Assembly: GCF_033898525.1 (NCBI RefSeq)
Contig: NZ_JAXAFJ010000011.1
Location: 39,556-103,555, forward strand
Reading direction: 5' to 3'
DNA length: 64,000 bases
Origin: Flaviflagellibacter rhizophilus
GTDB lineage: Bacteria > Pseudomonadota > Alphaproteobacteria > Rhizobiales > Methylopilaceae
Shown here: positions 59,007 through 64,000 of the stretch, piece by piece
How positions within the stretch are numbered: position 1 is the stretch's first letter
Layout: the number at the start of each line of letters is the position of its first letter
Notes under the pieces: generated by a model
Told to the model about the DNA's origin: nothing
The model's input: only the letters and a program-made list of their open reading frames with translations
Database searches by the model: none
Translations under genes and position numbers: made by a program

Positions 59007-59981
59007 TCAGTTCAGGCCGGCCACCTTGGCCCGCTGCTTCACAAGCGCCAACACCGTGTCGATGGTCGGGGTCGCGACCTCCATCATGCGGCCCATCTCC
59101 TGGACCACTGTGACGAGCGGCTCGATTTCCATCGGGCGGTCACGCTCCAGATCCTGAAGCATCGAGGTCTTGTGAGCGCCGACGGCACCGGCGCCGTTGA
59201 TGCGGCGTTCCACGTCGACGCGGAAGCTCACGCCCTGACGGTTCGCGATCTCCTGCGCTTCGAGCATCATTGCCTTGGCGACGGCGCGGGTGGCCGGGTC
59301 CGAGGCAATGATGTCGAGCGTCGCGTGGGTGAGGGCGCTGATGGGATTGAAGCAAAGATTGCCCCAAAGCTTCAGCCACAGCTCGTCGCGGATATTGGTC
59401 ATCACCGGAGCCCGCAGGCCGCCAGCGTTCATGACTTCCGACAGCCGCTCGACGCGGGGAGTGATCTCGCCCGACGGCTCACCGATCGGGAACTTGTCGC
59501 CATAGACGTGCTGGATGACACCGGGCTCCACCACTTCCGTGGCCGGATAGACGATGCAGCCGATCGCACGCTCCGGACGCAGAACCTGCCACTGCTTGGC
59601 ACCGGGATCGATGCTCTCCAGCGTGCGGCCCTCGAGAGCGCCGCCGAACTTGTAGAAGTACCAGTAGGGCACGCCATTGACGGCGGTGACGACGCTGGTG
59701 TCGTTGCCCAGCAGCGGCTGCATGGCATCCGCGACCGCAGGCACCGAATGGGCCTTGAGCGCGATGATGACGTAATCCTGCGGACCGAGTTCCTTCGGAT
59801 CGTCGGTGCAGTTCAGGTGTTCGACGCGCTCTTCGCCCTCGATCAACAGCTTGAGGCCGTTCTTCTTCATGGCCTCGAGGTGGGCGCCGCGCGCCACAAG
59901 ACTGACCTCAGCGCCGCCGCGTGCGAGCTGAACGCCCATATAGCCGCCGATCGCTCCGGCTCCGTAGATGCAGACCTTCAT
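59007..59981 (-). CDS. 2-dehydropantoate 2-reductase (ApbA/PanE family)
   Basis: 324 residues. The Rossmann start MKVCIYGAGAIGGYMGVQLA and the catalytic lysine region RDELWLKLWGNLCFNPISAL with conserved Asn and Ser identify the ketopantoate reductase family. It may reduce ketopantoate to pantoate, but as the last gene of a glyoxylate operon it may instead act on a related 2-keto acid. The 135-base gap to glxR contains a hairpin followed by nine A residues in the transcript. Confidence 0.88.
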   Translation of the reverse strand: MKVCIYGAGAIGGYMGVQLARGGAEVSLVARGAHLEAMKKNGLKLLIEGEERVEHLNCTDDPKELGPQDYVIIALKAHSVPAVADAMQPLLGNDTSVVTAVNGVPYWYFYKFGGALEGRTLESIDPGAKQWQVLRPERAIGCIVYPATEVVEPGVIQHVYGDKFPIGEPSGEITPRVERLSEVMNAGGLRAPVMTNIRDELWLKLWGNLCFNPISALTHATLDIIASDPATRAVAKAMMLEAQEIANRQGVSFRVDVERRINGAGAVGAHKTSMLQDLERDRPMEIEPLVTVVQEMGRMMEVATPTIDTVLALVKQRAKVAGLN

Positions 59982-60081
59982 GATCTCCTCCTCGAGACAT
60001 GCGCCGGGCCAGGCCGCGATGCGGATGGCCCTCTTTGATTATGAGGCGGGACGTTCAGGCGCCCCGCCATTGTTTTTTTTT

Positions 60082-60102
60082 CGGGATGCCTGCGGCATCC
60101 CG
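60082..60102 (-). other. hairpin plus A9 tract between glxR and panE-like gene
   Basis: A 9-bp perfect stem CGGGATGCC/GGCATCCCG with loop TGC. In the minus-strand transcript it is followed by nine A, not U, so it is not an intrinsic terminator. It may stabilise mRNA or affect translation of the last gene. Confidence 0.5.
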
Positions 60103-60116
60103 GTCCGCATGGCACC

Positions 60117-61001
60117 TCAGCCGATCTCGTGGCCGGACAGCAGCTCGATTGCCTTGATCAGCGCCGAATGGTCGAGCCCGCCGCCGCCATTGGCTGCGAG
60201 GCCGTTCATCAGCTGTGCGGCATTGGCGGTGTTGGGCAGGGCCACGCCAAGGCTGCGTGCGCCGTTCAGCGCGAGGTTCAGGTCCTTCTGGTGCAACTCG
60301 ATGCGGAAGCCCGGATTGAAGGTGCGCTTGACCATGCGCTCGCCGTGAACTTCCAGAATGCGCGAATTGGCGAAGCCGCCCATCAGCGCCTCCCGGACCT
60401 TTGCCGGATCGGCACCGGCCTTGGACGCGAAGACAAGGGCTTCGGCCACGGCCTGGATGTTCAGCGCGACGATGATCTGGTTCGCGACCTTGGTGGTCTG
60501 GCCGTCGCCATTGCCGCCGACGAGGGTGATGTTCTTGCCCATCTTCTCGAAAAGGGGCTTCACCTCGTCGAACACGGCCTGGTCGCCGCCGCACATGATG
60601 GTCAGGGACGCCGCCTTGGCGCCGACTTCGCCGCCGGACACAGGCGCGTCGATGTACTTGCCGCCGAGCTCTTCGATCTGCTGGGCGAACTTCTTGGTCT
60701 CGATCGGGGAGATCGAAGACATGTCGACCACGATCTTGCCGGCGGAGAAGCCCTCGGCCACGCCGCCCTTGCCGAACAGAACGGCTTCCACATGCGGGGT
60801 ATCCGGCACCATCGTGAAGATGATGTCGGCGTTCTGCGCGACTTCCGCCGCCGAGTTCACGACCTTGCCGCCGGCATCGCTCAGCTGCGAAGGCACGCCT
60901 TCGATGGTGTAGAGGTAAACCGTGTTGCCGGCTGCGATGAGATGACCCGCCATCGGCGCGCCCATGATGCCGAGGCCGATGAAGCCGAGTGTCTTAGCCA
61001 T
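60117..61001 (-). CDS. glxR: tartronate semialdehyde reductase
   Basis: 294 residues of the 3-hydroxyisobutyrate dehydrogenase family. LGFIGLGIMGAPMAGHLIAA is the NAD(P) site, ISPIETKKFAQQIEELGGKY and DAPVSGGEVGAKAASLTIMC the substrate-binding motif, and GNGDGQTTKVANQIIVALNI holds the catalytic Lys. In the operon with gcl and hyi it reduces tartronate semialdehyde to glycerate. The symbol rests on this context. Confidence 0.93.
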   Translation of the reverse strand: MAKTLGFIGLGIMGAPMAGHLIAAGNTVYLYTIEGVPSQLSDAGGKVVNSAAEVAQNADIIFTMVPDTPHVEAVLFGKGGVAEGFSAGKIVVDMSSISPIETKKFAQQIEELGGKYIDAPVSGGEVGAKAASLTIMCGGDQAVFDEVKPLFEKMGKNITLVGGNGDGQTTKVANQIIVALNIQAVAEALVFASKAGADPAKVREALMGGFANSRILEVHGERMVKRTFNPGFRIELHQKDLNLALNGARSLGVALPNTANAAQLMNGLAANGGGGLDHSALIKAIELLSGHEIG

Positions 61002-61043
61002 TGGTAACCCCCTAGAATTCAGGCTCTGGTGAGAACGGGATGC

Positions 61044-61811
61044 TTACTTCGGAAGCCAGTTCAGGCCAGCGACGGTTTCCGTCTTCGGCTTGTACTCGCA
61101 ACCGATCCAGCCGTCGTAGCCGATCTCGTCGATGAAGTTGAACAGGAACGGGTAGTTGATCTCGCCCGTACCCGGCTCGTTGCGGCCCGGATTGTCGGCG
61201 AGCTGCATGTGGGCGATGCGCGGAAGGTTGGCCTTGATGGTGGGGGCCAAGTCACCTTCCATGATCTGCATGTGGTAGATGTCGTACTGGAAGAAGAGGT
61301 TGTCGGAGGCAACCTCGTCCAGGATCTCGAACGCCTGCGTGCTGTTGTTGAGGAAGAACCCCGGAATGTCGCGGGTGTTGCAGGCCTCGATCAGCAGCTT
61401 GATGCCGGCGTCCTTGAGACGCGGAGCGGCGTACTTGATGTTCTCGATGAAGACGCGGCGCGCATCGGCGGGATCGACGTTCTTCGGGATGCCGGACAGG
61501 ATGTTGACCTGCTTGCAGCCAAGCGCCGTCGCATAGGTGATGGCCTTGTCGACGCCCGCCTGGAACTCAGCCTCGCGGCCGGGAAGGGTGGCGATGCCGC
61601 GCTCGCCGCCTGCCCAGTCACCGGCCGGAAGGTTGTGGAGCACTTGGGTCAGGCCGTTGGCCTTGAGGCGCTCCGCGAGCTCTTCCGGCTGGAAGTCGTA
61701 GGGGAACAGGTACTCGACGCCCGTGAACCCGGCCTTTGCTGCCGCCTCGAAGCGGTCGAGGAACGGGAGCTCGTTGAAGAGCATGGTCAGGTTAGCCGCA
61801 AATTTCGGCAC
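61044..61811 (-). CDS. hyi: hydroxypyruvate isomerase
   Basis: 255 residues, TIM-barrel of the xylose isomerase-like family. KFAANLTMLFNELPFLDRFE at the N terminus, GFTGVEYLFPYDFQPEELAE and LLIEACNTRDIPGFFLNNST, then FFQYDIYHMQIMEGDLAPTI with metal-binding Asp and His, match Hyi. It interconverts hydroxypyruvate and tartronate semialdehyde. It lies between gcl and glxR on the same strand with 46- and 42-base gaps. Confidence 0.93.
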   Translation of the reverse strand: MPKFAANLTMLFNELPFLDRFEAAAKAGFTGVEYLFPYDFQPEELAERLKANGLTQVLHNLPAGDWAGGERGIATLPGREAEFQAGVDKAITYATALGCKQVNILSGIPKNVDPADARRVFIENIKYAAPRLKDAGIKLLIEACNTRDIPGFFLNNSTQAFEILDEVASDNLFFQYDIYHMQIMEGDLAPTIKANLPRIAHMQLADNPGRNEPGTGEINYPFLFNFIDEIGYDGWIGCEYKPKTETVAGLNWLPK

Positions 61812-61857
61812 AGGCGTTCTCCGTGTTCAAGACAAAAGCTGTGGGACGTCCCGCCGA

Positions 61858-63633
<1,776 letters not shown>

Positions 63634-64000
63634 ATGACTTTCCTCTCTCGATGATTTTGCCCGGGCGCAAGCAGCCTGAAGGGCGCATTGTGTTGGATCG
63701 GTTTCCCGAAAGCCCGTGCCATAAACATTCGACCGCCGCAATACGAAAGTCAAAGACGGACCGGCTGTGGTATGCCAAATACCTCAACGTTTGCGGCCGT
63801 TCAGTCAATCGCCTGCCGCACAGATTTTCACAGGTGTGCACCTGGATTATGACAGGCGGTCAATGCCGTTGCACGGCCACGTGGTATACGGTATTTCTCA
63901 GCGTCAAGGGTGCTGGATAGTGCCTGCTCGGGCGCGTGTGAACGCTCCTTGGGGCTGTGGTGTTCCCCCCGACTTTCGGCTATGGGCGTTCGGCCCTGGC
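63634..64000. promoter_or_regulatory. gcl upstream region with palindromic sites
   Basis: No gene is supported in these 367 bases. Three symmetric elements stand out: GGTAT-N5-ATACC (63769-63783), CAGGTG-TG-CACCTG (63830-63843) and a GTATAC core in GTGGTATACGGTAT (63881-63894). GTATAC and GGTAT/ATACC cores are typical of GntR-family operators, which often control glyoxylate and glycolate genes. The regulator is not in the window. Confidence 0.45.

Noticed and set aside
60071..60102. Intrinsic terminator between glxR and panE
   Set aside because: The T run is on the wrong side of the hairpin for minus-strand transcription.

Overview
The window is a stretch of a high-GC alphaproteobacterial chromosome, most likely from the order Hyphomicrobiales (Rhizobiales). 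Pointers are the hemC-hemD-Mic60-hemY order, an imuA-imuB-dnaE2 cassette behind a GTTC-N7-GTTC LexA box, a TIGR02301-type rhizobial protein, a COG4111-type NAD regulator, and a GGAAC-N17-CGTT promoter of the EcfG general stress response type. Genus cannot be read from the sequence. There is no phage, insertion sequence, CRISPR array or plasmid function.

Positions 1-24.7 kb are mainly housekeeping: the end of a TPR protein, ispE, a polyprenyl diphosphate synthase, a DUF2007 protein with a TrmN6-like methyltransferase, glyQ and glyS separated by an antiparallel GGDEF-EAL gene, two small stress-type membrane proteins, a PPDK-like protein without its ATP-grasp half, a SleB-type hydrolase, a LysR regulator, an NrtR-like NAD regulator, an HD phosphohydrolase, tag, queF, a YgfZ-like protein, a dihydroorotase, a HisKA_2-type histidine kinase, a LysE exporter, a Nudix hydrolase, an FAD-linked oxidase and Sua5.

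Positions 24.7-32.8 kb hold a possible structured RNA, then EVE-gpsA-tsaD divergent from hemC-hemD-Mic60-hemY, and tRNA-Thr(CGT). Sua5 and TsaD, both in this window, act together in t6A tRNA modification. An AT-richer spacer and a GAF-GGDEF-EAL gene follow the tRNA.

Positions 35-43.3 kb are a metabolic uptake cluster: amidase, cyclase-family hydrolase, and a branched-chain-type ABC transporter (LivF, a LivM-LivG fusion, LivH, binding protein), divergent from a LysR gene. Its substrate is unknown; an amide or N-acyl compound that is imported and then hydrolysed is a reasonable guess. Positions 43.3-48.8 kb carry msrQ-msrP (periplasmic methionine sulfoxide repair) divergent from a TakP-like TRAP transporter whose large permease has an unusual Gly/Pro/Leu repeat tail.

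Positions 48.9-64 kb carry a GT8 glycosyltransferase overlapping a DUF1345 gene, the SOS mutasome genes, an HPF-cold-shock fusion, an Arg/Glu/Pro-rich OmpA-family protein, and the glyoxylate operon gcl-hyi-glxR-panE-like, which turns glyoxylate into tartronate semialdehyde and glycerate. The last 370 bases are the upstream region of gcl.

No clearly new multi-gene system was found. The best leads are the truncated PPDK, the orphan amidase/cyclase/ABC cluster, the repeat-bearing OmpA and DctM proteins, the candidate RNA at 24.76-24.95 kb and several regulatory palindromes.
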